Assembly (NCBI RefSeq): GCF_030407165.1
Contig: NZ_CP129111.1
Span: 1,116,001 to 1,180,000 of the forward strand
Direction: 5' to 3'
DNA from: Fontisubflavum oceani
GTDB lineage: Bacteria > Pseudomonadota > Alphaproteobacteria > Rhodobacterales > Rhodobacteraceae
Length of the DNA stretch: 64,000 nucleotides
Shown: in pieces, positions 20,169 through 27,605 of the stretch
Numbering within the stretch: position 1 is the stretch's first letter
How the letters are laid out: each line of letters begins with the position of its first letter
Made by a program: the position numbers and the translations under genes
Notes under the pieces: generated by a model
What the model saw: only the letters and a program-made list of their open reading frames with translations
Told to the model about the DNA's origin: nothing
Databases searched by the model: none

Positions 20169-20209
20169 ACCGATTGGTCCGTAATTATTGTTGACCGAAC
20201 GGTCCGTAA
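20169..20209. promoter_or_regulatory. Twin TetR operator-like direct repeats
   Basis: Two 16-base copies, ACCGATTGGTCCGTAA (20169-20184) and ACCGAACGGTCCGTAA (20194-20209), differ at two positions and start 25 bases apart. The second contains the inverted repeat GACCG-AA-CGGTC. They sit in the divergent region between tetR and the DUF417 gene, as expected for a TetR autoregulatory site. Confidence 0.65.
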
Positions 20210-20295
20210 CTTCTATCCCAGGCCGCAGCGGTTGGCAACTCCACCGAGGCAGCCACCCAGAACACCAACGAAATATACCAAAAAGGAACCACACC

Positions 20296-20781
20296 ATGAC
20301 CATACTCACCGCAACAGGCACCCGGGCCGATTTGGGCGCACAGATCACCGACCTCGCCGGCAAAGCGATTTTTGCGGGGCTGATCCTCGTCTTTCTCTGG
20401 TTCGGGGGTATGAAATTCACCGCCTATGAGGCCGCCGCCATCCGCGGACTTGCCGAAAACTCGCCGTTTCTGGGCTGGACCTATGCCGCCTGGTCAGAAA
20501 CCGCAGTCTCAGGTCTGATCGGCACAGTGGAACTGATCATCGCCGGGTTGCTTGCCGCACGGTTCTTCGCGCCGAAACTGGCCGTGATCGGGGCACTCGG
20601 GGCGATCGCCACATTCGTGCTGACGCTCAGCTTCTTCGTCTCGACGCCTGGCGTATTTCTGCCAGAGCATGGCCGCTTGGCGATCTCGGTCGTGCCGGGG
20701 CAGTTCCTGCTCAAAGATGTTGTATTGCTAGCGGCGTCGGTCTTTGCCCTAGGCAATGCCCTGAGCGCCTCGGCTGACTGA
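20296..20781 (+). CDS. DUF417 (YkgB-like) membrane protein
   Basis: A 161-residue protein with about four transmembrane helices: AIFAGLILVFLWFGGMKFTA, a second hydrophobic helix around residues 70-90, a third at 95-115 and a fourth near the C-terminus. LWFGGMKFTAYEAAAIRGL and SFFVSTPGVFLPEHGR match the DUF417/YkgB family, inner-membrane proteins related to DoxX-like proteins and often regulated by stress-responsive TetR or LysR proteins. The start at the ATG near 20296 follows AAAAGGAACC. It is divergent from tetR and followed by a strong terminator, so it is probably monocistronic. Confidence 0.88.
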   Translation: MTILTATGTRADLGAQITDLAGKAIFAGLILVFLWFGGMKFTAYEAAAIRGLAENSPFLGWTYAAWSETAVSGLIGTVELIIAGLLAARFFAPKLAVIGALGAIATFVLTLSFFVSTPGVFLPEHGRLAISVVPGQFLLKDVVLLAASVFALGNALSASAD

Positions 20782-20801
20782 TCGTCCGAGTACCTAAATG
20801 C

Positions 20802-20831
20802 AAAGGGCCGCGTCACGGAACGCGGCCCTTT
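20802..20831 (+). terminator. Strong hairpin terminator
   Basis: Perfect 12-base inverted repeat AAAGGGCCGCGT / ACGCGGCCCTTT with a six-base loop and terminal T residues, between the DUF417 gene and the convergent small ORF at 20859. It could serve both strands. Confidence 0.85.
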
Positions 20832-20858
20832 CTGAACATAAGAACCTAACAAATCGGC

Positions 20859-20948
20859 TTACTTACCTTTGCCGCCCTTTTCGTCCCCTTTGCCACCACC
20901 CGGGGTGGTGCCGGGGCCTTTGCCGTCTTTTCCGCCGTCTTTGGACAT
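20859..20948 (-). CDS. 29-residue Gly/Lys-rich small protein
   Basis: ATG 20948 is preceded by AGGGAG with seven bases of spacing, and the frame runs 29 codons to TAA. The product is almost entirely Gly, Lys, Asp, Pro and Thr: MSKDGGKDGKGPGTTPGGG at the start and GDEKGGKGK at the end. The GGK and DGK units repeat, it has no hydrophobic residues and should be disordered. The strong terminator at 20802-20831 follows the stop codon on this strand, which supports a real transcription unit. I do not recognise the family. The composition could still be a chance product of GC-rich DNA, but the ribosome binding site and terminator argue for a gene. Confidence 0.6.
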   Translation of the reverse strand: MSKDGGKDGKGPGTTPGGGKGDEKGGKGK

Positions 20949-21096
20949 TGAAATTCTCCCTAAAATTGCACGTTGAAGGAAAAGCGTAAGCGCAAAACCC
21001 GTTACATGCCTAGAAAATTCTTCCGTTCAGTCGCCCGTTGTTCTTTGCGCTTCTGCCGCCTATCCCTATCGGGAACAGCAACCGCCGGACCAAAAA

Positions 21097-21693
21097 ATGC
21101 CGAAACAGCCTCCCCGTGCCTGGCAGCGCATGTTGTCGGGTCGCAGGTTAGACCTGCTGGACCCAACACCTGTCGATATCGAGATCGAAGACATCGCCCA
21201 TGGCCTTGCGTTTGTCGCGCGCTGGAACGGGCAAACGGCAGGGGACTATCCGTATTCGGTTGCAGAGCACTCCCTTCTTGTCGAAGAAATCTTTCGTCGC
21301 ATTGCATCTGATGCGCCGGTGAAATGGTGTCTGGCGGCTCTGCTCCATGATGCCCCGGAATATGTGATCGGTGACATGATCTCGCCCGTGAAAGCGGCGG
21401 TCGGGCCTGGCTATGGCGCGCTGGATGAACGTCTGAGTGCGGCGATCCATTTGCGGTTTGGCCTCCCGGCGGCAATTCCGAAAACCGTGAAGGCGAAAAT
21501 CAAGCGGGCGGACAGAATCTCGGCTTGGCTGGAGGCGACCCAACTGGCTGGCTTTGCGGAGGCGGAGGCCGACAAGTTCTTTGGTCGACCGAAGCAAGAT
21601 GTGATCGACGGGCTCACACTACGCCTGCGCCCGCCTGCCGAAGCACGAGCTGAGTTTACCAGCCGCCATGCGGCGCTTTTGGCCGGGCTATGA
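21097..21693 (+). CDS. HD-domain phosphohydrolase (YfbR-like)
   Basis: A 198-residue soluble protein with SVAEHSLLVEEIF and AALLHDAPEYVIGDMISPVK, the HD ligand pattern of the YfbR group, which removes the 5' phosphate of deoxynucleoside monophosphates. DRISAWLEATQLAGF further on carries the last metal aspartate. Many Rhodobacterales genomes carry this form, which is slightly longer than YfbR. Its stop overlaps the ATG of the following acetyltransferase (ATGA), so the two are translationally coupled. Substrate specificity is inferred only from family membership. Confidence 0.85.
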   Translation: MPKQPPRAWQRMLSGRRLDLLDPTPVDIEIEDIAHGLAFVARWNGQTAGDYPYSVAEHSLLVEEIFRRIASDAPVKWCLAALLHDAPEYVIGDMISPVKAAVGPGYGALDERLSAAIHLRFGLPAAIPKTVKAKIKRADRISAWLEATQLAGFAEAEADKFFGRPKQDVIDGLTLRLRPPAEARAEFTSRHAALLAGL

Positions 21694-22187
21694 CCCAGGA
21701 GATTCACATTCGTGCCGCGCATCCACTTGATGCGCGGGGCATGGCGGACCTGCTCAATCAGATCATCGCAATTGGCGGCACAACTGCCCATACCGAGCCG
21801 GTGATGAGCCAAGACCTCGCGGAATGGATGGCGCGAGACGCCAGCCAAAGTGCGTGGCACGTGGCCGAAGGAGAGACCGGGCGCATCTTGGGATTTCAAT
21901 GGATTGAGCCAGCTGATTACTTGCCGCAAGACGCCGCCGAAATCGCGACATTCGTAACGCCGAAAAGCCATGGATTGGGTATCGGATCGCGGCTGTTTCA
22001 GGCGACCGAGATCGCCGCGCGCGATCTGGGATATGGTTGGATCAACGCCAACATCCGGGCGGATAATGAGAGTGGGCTGACCTATTATCAAAGCCGAGGG
22101 TTCGAAGACTACAACACGATCATTGGCATTCGCCTAAAAGATGGCAGCGTGGTGGACAAGCGCCTTAAGCGCTATGATCTGCGCTGA
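21690..22187 (+). CDS. GNAT N-acetyltransferase (phosphinothricin type)
   Basis: A 165-residue acetyltransferase beginning EIHIRAAHPLDARGMADLL. The acetyl-CoA pyrophosphate loop is SHGLGIGSRLFQATE (Q/RxxGxG/A type) and NIRADNESGLTYYQSRGFED is the typical fourth motif of the PAT/YncA subgroup. Members acetylate small amines such as methionine sulfone or phosphinothricin, but the real substrate here cannot be told. It overlaps the HD gene by four bases. A 52-codon ORF on the other strand begins downstream and runs towards it. Confidence 0.85.
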   Translation: MTQEIHIRAAHPLDARGMADLLNQIIAIGGTTAHTEPVMSQDLAEWMARDASQSAWHVAEGETGRILGFQWIEPADYLPQDAAEIATFVTPKSHGLGIGSRLFQATEIAARDLGYGWINANIRADNESGLTYYQSRGFEDYNTIIGIRLKDGSVVDKRLKRYDLR

Positions 22188-22215
22188 TCCCCAACGCTGC
22201 CAAGTGTAAGCAAGA

Positions 22216-22374
22216 TTACAGGATACCTGTATCTCGCAGCCACCGCCGGAGGAGACGCCGGTTGTGACCCTTCACCGGAAACCGCGGCGCGGGCGTGGTT
22301 TCCATACGAGACCAATAACTTGGAGCATCCCAAATTTTATTGGCGTTTCTGCGGTTCGAGGGGGCGCGGAACAT
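22216..22374 (-). CDS. 52-residue basic small protein
   Basis: The frame runs from ATG 22374 to a TAA at 22216. An AGGAG sequence lies seven bases upstream of the ATG, an excellent ribosome binding site. The product starts MFRAPSNRRNANKIWDAPSY, continues WSRMETTPAPRFPVKGHNRR and ends LLRRWLRDTGIL. It is strongly basic, with three tryptophans and a C-terminal Arg/Leu amphipathic helix, and its composition is protein-like rather than random. It is divergent from the LysR regulator that starts 99 bases away, so it could be a target of that regulator. I do not recognise a domain. Confidence 0.62.
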   Translation of the reverse strand: MFRAPSNRRNANKIWDAPSYWSRMETTPAPRFPVKGHNRRLLRRWLRDTGIL

Positions 22375-22472
22375 TGGATATCTCCTGTTCTGTGATCTGC
22401 TCTCAACCTAGTCGCTCTTGACCCCGGCACGCGAGTCAGCAATATCTACAATATGTAAGCTGAGGTAACAGT

Positions 22473-23372
22473 TTGGATTGGCGCGACATCCCTTCCCTCT
22501 CGGCGCTCCGCGCGTTTGAGGCGGCAGCTCGGTTGGAAAGTTATTCAGCCGCGGCGCGGAGCCTGAACGTCACCCATGCGGCGATCGCGCAGCATGTGCG
22601 TGCGCTTGAGACCCATTTCGACCAGTCGCTCATGGACCGGGAAGGCCGCCGGATGGTGCCGACGCATGCCGGTCGCCGTTTGGCCAATGACTTGGCGAAT
22701 GGCTTTGCCGAGATTGCAGCAGGGGTCAGGACCCTGACGGAAGCACGGGGTGATGGGCCGATTTCGCTGACCACGACGCAGACATTTGCTGAGAACTGGC
22801 TCATGCCACGTCTGTCAGGGTTTTGGTCAGGCTGCCCGGATATTCCACTGACGATCCATCCTGACGACCGGCTGCAGGATCTGCGCCGGGCCGGGCATCA
22901 TCTGGGCATCCGCTATGGGCGTGGCGTGTGGCCGGGCGTCGAGGCGCGATTTCTAACCTCGGCGAACACGGCGGTCGTCGCGCATCCTGCCCTGGCCGCG
23001 CAATTGCCCGAAGACTATGCCGCGACGGCGCCAGGCGCGGCGCAGATGTTGACCACGCTGCCCTGGGTGATCGACGAGGGGTATGGAGAGTTCTCGTCAT
23101 GGTTGTCCGCGCAGGGATTGAACCAAGACGATCTGACGGGCACGCGGCTGGCGGGCAATACCTTGGTGCTGGCGGCCTGTCGCGCGGGCGCAGGGGTCAG
23201 CATGCAACCCCATGCGGTGATTGAGCGGGACGTGGAAGAGGGGCGGTTGGTGCTGCTTTTGGAGCAATGCGATGCCGAGCTCGGCTATTATCTTATCCGC
23301 TCGCCTGGTCCAGTCCCGGCACGGGTGAAGGTGTTCACCGATTGGCTGATCACCTGCGCGGCGGAGTGCTAG
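22473..23372 (+). CDS. LysR-family regulator (GcvA-like)
   Basis: A 299-residue regulator. The N-terminal winged helix reads PSLSALRAFEAAARLESYSA, then AARSLNVTHAAIAQHVRALE. The effector domain has ISLTTTQTFAENWLMPRLSGF and HHLGIRYGRGVWPG, the GcvA/AmpR-like subgroup. The start is TTG 22473, six bases after GAGGT, and gives the usual GcvA-type N-terminus. It is divergent from the small basic ORF at 22216-22374 and its 3' end overlaps the lipoprotein gene by four bases tail-to-tail. The ligand is unknown. Confidence 0.9.
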   Translation: MDWRDIPSLSALRAFEAAARLESYSAAARSLNVTHAAIAQHVRALETHFDQSLMDREGRRMVPTHAGRRLANDLANGFAEIAAGVRTLTEARGDGPISLTTTQTFAENWLMPRLSGFWSGCPDIPLTIHPDDRLQDLRRAGHHLGIRYGRGVWPGVEARFLTSANTAVVAHPALAAQLPEDYAATAPGAAQMLTTLPWVIDEGYGEFSSWLSAQGLNQDDLTGTRLAGNTLVLAACRAGAGVSMQPHAVIERDVEEGRLVLLLEQCDAELGYYLIRSPGPVPARVKVFTDWLITCAAEC

Positions 23373-23878
23373 CGGAAGAAGCAGGTCAGGCCCGACCAGA
23401 GAAAAGCGACTTGATCGCCGCTGTCGTCCAGCAAGCCAAAAACCCCGTCAGTTTGAAACTCGGTACCGAGCGATGTTTCGGTGAAGACGGCGGCGGTGAT
23501 ATCTGACCGACGCGTGCCGACAGCGAGACCGGAGTTTGTAACGGCGGCTCCGCCGGCGTCGGTGGCGACCCATCCCCGGAAATCACCGTCTTGGAAGTTG
23601 AGCACCAACCCATCCTCCCACCGTGCGGCGGTCACCGGGCCAGCGCCGCAGTCCCCTTGGGCCACGACCTCAATCAACGCGGCACCCTGCAACCGGTCGA
23701 CGGTCTCGATCACGCCAGCCTGCGCCCGACCAAAATCGATGCGCAGATCGGTGCCCGCGGCCTGGATACCGTCTGCGTCCAAGGTAAAGGGGATAGGTGC
23801 GAGTGAGGTCGGCTCAACCGGTGGTTCGGCCGATACGCAACCCGTCAGAAGGAGTGCAACCACAAGCGCGCGACGCAT
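23369..23878 (-). CDS. Putative lipoprotein of unknown function
   Basis: A 169-residue protein with a lipoprotein signal, RRALVVALLLTGCVSAEPP (lipobox LLTGC at residues 10-14), so it should be lipid-anchored. The mature part is beta-rich, with WEDGLVLNFQDGDFRGWVAT and GLLDDSGDQVAFLWSGLTCF, and has two cysteines that could pair (DCGAG and LTCFF). I do not recognise a family. Its ATG overlaps the last base of the regA stop codon, so it is translationally coupled to the redox response regulator, an unusual association. Confidence 0.75.
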   Translation of the reverse strand: MRRALVVALLLTGCVSAEPPVEPTSLAPIPFTLDADGIQAAGTDLRIDFGRAQAGVIETVDRLQGAALIEVVAQGDCGAGPVTAARWEDGLVLNFQDGDFRGWVATDAGGAAVTNSGLAVGTRRSDITAAVFTETSLGTEFQTDGVFGLLDDSGDQVAFLWSGLTCFFR

Positions 23879-24435
23879 CAGCGTGGGGAGCGTTTCGCCA
23901 AGATACGTTGGAGTGTCCGCCGGTGCATATTCAGTCGCCGCGCCGTCTCCGAAACGTTGCGGTCACAGAGTTCATAGACCCGCTGGATATGCTCCCACCG
24001 GACCCTATCAGCCGACATTGGGTTTTCCGGCGGCGGCGGCATTTCTTCCTCGGCGGCCAGAAGCGCGGCGGTGATGTCATTGGCGTCTGCGGGTTTTGAG
24101 AGATAGTCCGTCGCTCCGATCTTCACCGCGGCAACGGCGGTCGCAATCGCGCCATAGCCTGTCAGCACGACTATTCGGCTATCAGGGCGTTTTTCGCGCA
24201 AGGTCTCGACCACGTCGAGGCCGTTGCCATCTTCCAGGCGCAGATCGATCACGGCGTAGGCCGGCGGGCGGGCAGTGGCAATTGCAGTGCCTGCAGCAAC
24301 TGAGCCAGCGGCCTCCACCTCGAAACCACGTTTCTCCATGGCGCGCTGCAGTCGTCGCAGAAACGGCTCGTCGTCATCCACGAGAAGCAGGGATTTATCT
24401 GGCCCGATATCACGTAGCGTCCGTTCCTGGGACAT
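23878..24435 (-). CDS. regA: RegA/ActR redox response regulator
   Basis: A 185-residue regulator of the RegA/PrrA/ActR family, which switches photosynthesis, respiration, carbon and nitrogen fixation genes in response to redox state. The receiver domain shows KSLLLVDDDEPFLRRL, the phospho-acceptor Asp64 in AYAVIDLRLEDGNGLD, VVLTGYGAIATAVAAVKIGA and the lysine of DYLSKPAD. The four-proline linker (MPPPPENP) and the Fis-type helix-turn-helix ETARRLNMHRRTLQRILAKR are diagnostic. Its partner kinase is regB at 26140. Unlike the usual senC-regA order, a divergently read acetyltransferase gene lies between them here. Confidence 0.96.
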   Translation of the reverse strand: MSQERTLRDIGPDKSLLLVDDDEPFLRRLQRAMEKRGFEVEAAGSVAAGTAIATARPPAYAVIDLRLEDGNGLDVVETLREKRPDSRIVVLTGYGAIATAVAAVKIGATDYLSKPADANDITAALLAAEEEMPPPPENPMSADRVRWEHIQRVYELCDRNVSETARRLNMHRRTLQRILAKRSPR

Positions 24436-24586
24436 GCGCCATCCTCCGGTTCTGCAACAATTCAGCCTTCTTAGACTTAGTTACGGGGAGAGGTCAATTT
24501 TGACCGTTGCGACATGGCCGAGGAGTTTCCCCGGTTCCAAGTGAGGTGATGGTTCAGGAACAACAAAATCTAGGAGATACCGACTT

Positions 24587-24700
24587 ATGGCTTGCTCGCA
24601 CTCGCACCTATGCGATCTGAAGCATCGCGCTGAACAGGGTCTCGGCCCCGGTTTTTTCGTCAAGGACGCGTGTCAGATGTCGTTGTGTCACGGCCACTAA
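24587..24700 (+). CDS. Candidate 37-residue Cys/His-rich ORF
   Basis: ATG 24587 follows AGGAG at a spacing of ten bases and opens 37 codons: MACSHSHLCDLKHRAEQG, then LGPGFFVKDACQMSLCHGH. Four cysteines and six histidines in so short a peptide, in pairs such as CSHSHLC and LCHGH, look like metal binding. It lies within the 417-base gap between regA and the GNAT gene. There is no homology that I recognise. A frame on the opposite strand (24481-24663) is also Cys-rich, so composition bias could explain it. Confidence 0.3.
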   Translation: MACSHSHLCDLKHRAEQGLGPGFFVKDACQMSLCHGH

Positions 24701-24852
24701 GAGGCGATCGTTTTGCAGGTTCATATTCTTGGATTTCCCTCCCATATCCGATCTCGAAACGCTTATTGTGGCGGCCAAACCCATGGGACAAACCGACCCA
24801 ATCCTGACATGTCAAACGACGGCCGATATGGCTATTAAAGGGGACCGATAAG

Positions 24853-25341
24853 ATGAGTGACGTGTCGCGCGAAATCAAAATACGGCCCTATGAAAAGGCT
24901 GACTGGCCACGGCTCTGCGAGATCCATGATGCCGCCCGGCTTGACGAATTGCGCCTTAGCGTCGGTGAGGATGCGTTCCTAAGTTTGGAAGACACCTATG
25001 AGAATGAAGGGTTGTTTGATGACAAACTGTCCGTCGCCGAGATGGAGGGGGTCGTTCGCGGGTTTGTTGCGTTTGGCGAAGATGAGCTGACTTGGCTGTA
25101 TGTTGAGCCGTCATTTTATCGGCGCGGTCTTGGGCGGGCCTTGGTTCAGCATGCTGCGGCCAATGCGGCGGGCGAGATGCAAATCGATCTTCTGGAGGGC
25201 AATGCCCCGGCCCTCAAACTCTATGAATCCGAGGGGTTCACGGTGGACAAGCGGGTTGAGGGACAGCTCATAGGAAATGAAGGGTACGCGGCAAGCGGTC
25301 TGACGTTGAAACGCAAAGTAGGCGGAACTTCAGGAGGCTGA
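24853..25341 (+). CDS. GNAT N-acetyltransferase
   Basis: A 162-residue acetyltransferase: EIKIRPYEKADWPRLCEIHD at the N-terminus, LTWLYVEPSFYRRGLGRALV with the acetyl-CoA loop RRGLGRA, and LLEGNAPALKLYESEGFTVD as the last conserved block. The substrate is not apparent; the RimI/YhbS-like architecture fits either a protein N-terminus or a small molecule. It sits on the plus strand between the minus-strand senC and regA, interrupting the usual order. A ten-base hairpin begins at its stop codon. Confidence 0.85.
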   Translation: MSDVSREIKIRPYEKADWPRLCEIHDAARLDELRLSVGEDAFLSLEDTYENEGLFDDKLSVAEMEGVVRGFVAFGEDELTWLYVEPSFYRRGLGRALVQHAAANAAGEMQIDLLEGNAPALKLYESEGFTVDKRVEGQLIGNEGYAASGLTLKRKVGGTSGG

Positions 25342-25365
25342 CAGAGTAGGAGTAGACTCTGTCAG
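25338..25365. terminator. Hairpin between GNAT gene and senC
   Basis: Perfect ten-base inverted repeat CTGACAGAGT / ACTCTGTCAG with an eight-base loop at the GNAT stop codon, 39 bases from the convergent senC end. It lacks a long T run; a bidirectional terminator is the simplest reading. Confidence 0.6.
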
Positions 25366-25404
25366 ACCACTGGCAGGCATTGATGATGGGTCGTCGAGGC
25401 AGCT

Positions 25405-26043
25405 CTATGAAGCCGCCTCGACAAAACAGGCAACTTGATCCGCCATTTGCGCCGGTGACAGCTCCCTGCGGAAGAACTCCACAAACCCATGTTCTGGGAA
25501 CACCAGATAGGTGAAGGTGGAGTGGTCGACCAAGTAGAATTCATCGTCGGTATCGTGAATTCTGTAGTAGGTCCGATAAGCTTGGCTGGCGGCATGGGTT
25601 TGCTCCGGGCTGCCGGTTAGACCCACCATGTCGGGGTGGATATTGGCGGCAAAGGCTTCGACCACTTCGGGCGTGTCTCGGCCCGGATCGACGGAGATGA
25701 AGACCGGCGTCACCGATTGGCCGCGTTCGGCCAAGATATCCACGGCCTCGGCATTGCGCACGGTGTCGAGCGGGCAGACATCGGGGCAAAAGGTGTAGCC
25801 AAAATAGAGCAAGGCCGGTTCGGTGATCACGTCCGTGTCCGTCACGGTTTCACCAGCGGCATTGACTAGTTCGAACGGCCCGCCGATCGAGCCCGCACCG
25901 CCCGCAATCTGTGTGGTACGGCATTGACCAAACGGGTCGGCATCGGCGGTTTGGCGCCCTTGACCCATGTAAATTGTGACCGCGATGGCGGTCAGCATTG
26001 CAACAATCAGCGCAACGGCGCTTATCGCATAGACTCGCGTCAT
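25405..26043 (-). CDS. senC: SenC/PrrC (SCO1 family) copper chaperone-like protein
   Basis: A 212-residue thioredoxin-fold protein anchored by one N-terminal helix (ISAVALIVAMLTAIAVTIYM). The metal and redox motif is YFGYTFCPDVCPLD, with the second histidine in YLVDHSTFTYLV. SCO proteins deliver copper to cytochrome oxidase CuA or CuB centres. In Rhodobacter SenC/PrrC is also reported to influence RegB signalling in response to oxygen. It is divergent from regB across 96 bases, the standard arrangement, so the two promoters share this short region. Confidence 0.95.
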   Translation of the reverse strand: MTRVYAISAVALIVAMLTAIAVTIYMGQGRQTADADPFGQCRTTQIAGGAGSIGGPFELVNAAGETVTDTDVITEPALLYFGYTFCPDVCPLDTVRNAEAVDILAERGQSVTPVFISVDPGRDTPEVVEAFAANIHPDMVGLTGSPEQTHAASQAYRTYYRIHDTDDEFYLVDHSTFTYLVFPEHGFVEFFRRELSPAQMADQVACFVEAAS

Positions 26044-26139
26044 TCTAACCTCCCAGTTAATCGCGTCCCGTTGATCACTTAGTTCCGACCGACTATCAAT
26101 TCACGACCCTGTGCCTGTGACAGAAAGCCCCTCCCGCCG

Positions 26140-27543
26140 ATGGCCTCGCTCCCCGATCCGTCCATAAATCTTCTGACCCGCGATGCGCGGAGCGATTGGG
26201 TGCGGCTGAGAACGCTCTTGGTCCTGCGCTGGTTGGCGATCCTCGGACAGACCGTGACGGTCGTGATTGTCAGCCTCTATCTCGGGCTCAGGGTCGAGTT
26301 GGGGCTGTGTTTCCTGGCGATTGGGGCGAGCGTGATCTCCAACCTGATCGCGATGACGATTTTCCCTGAGAATCAGCGGCTTAGCGACCGAGACGCGATG
26401 CTGACGCTGCTCTTCGATCTGACGCAGTTGTCGTTTCTTCTGTTCCTGACGGGCGGGCTGCATAACCCGTTCGCGCTGCTGATCTTGGCACCGGTGACCA
26501 TCTCGGCCACGGCGCTGACCCTGCGCTCCACCCTGTTTCTGGGTGGGGTCGCAATCGTGATGATTTCGCTTTTGGCCTATTTTTATATCCCGCTTCGCTC
26601 GGCTGAGGGGGTCATATTAGAGCTACCAGCCTTGTTTGTGCTCGGGTTTTGGTTGGCGATCGTGATCGGGATCATCTTCTTGTCGGCCTATGCCCGCCGG
26701 GTGACGCGCGAGACCCACTCGATGAGCCAGGCTTTGTTGGCAACACAGATGGCGTTGGCGCGTGAGCAGAAACTGACCGATCTGGGCGGTGTGGTTGCGG
26801 CGGCAGCTCATGAGTTGGGCACGCCTTTGGCGACGATCAAACTGGTTTCGACCGAATTGGCCGAAGAACTGTCGGATCGCCCGGAATTGCGTGAGGATGC
26901 CATATTGATCCGTGATCAGGCGGATCGGTGTCGCGACATCCTGCGGTCCATGGGCCAGGTCGGGAAAGACGATCTACATATGCGCAGCGCGCCCCTCGGG
27001 GCGGTGGTCCGCGAAGCGGCAGAGCCCCATGAAGATCGCGGCATTGCGATCCACTACGACTTCGAGGCTGAGGCCTATGCGCCAAGCGGGCAGCCGATCA
27101 TCCGGCGCAAGCCCGAGATTATTCATGGCCTGCGCAACCTGGTGCAAAACGCGGTCGATTTTGCGGATGGTCAGGTTTGGATCGAAGGGCAGTGGGGTGA
27201 CGGTCTCATCAGTTTGACGATGACGGATGATGGCGATGGATTTCCCTCCGATCTCTTGGGGCGCTTGGGGGATCCGTTTTTGCGCCGCCGGTCGCGGCCA
27301 GCGATCGACCCCCGGCCTGGATATGAAGGTATGGGCCTTGGCTTGTTTATCGCGAAGACGCTGCTTGAGCGGTCTGGCGCGACTGTCGAGTTCCTAAATG
27401 CCTCCGATCCGTTCTTGTCGGTTGAAGATAAAGGCGAGAAGCGCGGCGCCATAGTTCGCGTGACCTGGCCACATGAGGCGATTGGTCTGCTGGCGGACGA
27501 AGCCAGCGCACCGCTTGGCGAGAACCAGCCGATTTCTGTTTAA
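26140..27543 (+). CDS. regB: RegB/PrrB redox-sensing histidine kinase
   Basis: A 467-residue inner-membrane sensor kinase. About six transmembrane helices occupy residues 25-185 and include the ubiquinone-associated sequence GGLHNPF at 105-111. The H-box is AAAAHELGTPLATIKLVSTE with phospho-acceptor His224. Cys264 in DQADRCRDILRSMG matches the redox-active cysteine of Rhodobacter RegB. ATP-binding motifs NLVQNAVDFADGQ, DDGDGFPSDLL and GMGLGLFIAKTLLERSGA follow. It phosphorylates RegA when the quinone pool is reduced. It is divergent from senC and followed 62 bases later by a PAS protein on the same strand. Confidence 0.97.
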   Translation: MASLPDPSINLLTRDARSDWVRLRTLLVLRWLAILGQTVTVVIVSLYLGLRVELGLCFLAIGASVISNLIAMTIFPENQRLSDRDAMLTLLFDLTQLSFLLFLTGGLHNPFALLILAPVTISATALTLRSTLFLGGVAIVMISLLAYFYIPLRSAEGVILELPALFVLGFWLAIVIGIIFLSAYARRVTRETHSMSQALLATQMALAREQKLTDLGGVVAAAAHELGTPLATIKLVSTELAEELSDRPELREDAILIRDQADRCRDILRSMGQVGKDDLHMRSAPLGAVVREAAEPHEDRGIAIHYDFEAEAYAPSGQPIIRRKPEIIHGLRNLVQNAVDFADGQVWIEGQWGDGLISLTMTDDGDGFPSDLLGRLGDPFLRRRSRPAIDPRPGYEGMGLGLFIAKTLLERSGATVEFLNASDPFLSVEDKGEKRGAIVRVTWPHEAIGLLADEASAPLGENQPISV

Positions 27544-27605
27544 CGGATCATTAAGGCTTCTGCCGTTTGGTGGTCCGTGGCACGGCTCTCCGCAAAAGGT
27601 TAAAG

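Noticed and set aside
20949..21096. Search for a prophage, integrase or IS element boundary near the cluster of small ORFs
   Set aside because: No terminal inverted repeats, transposase or integrase motifs were seen here or elsewhere in the window.
24481..24663. 60-codon minus-strand Cys-rich frame upstream of regA
   Set aside because: No ribosome binding site and no protein-like pattern; it overlaps the better-supported plus-strand frame.
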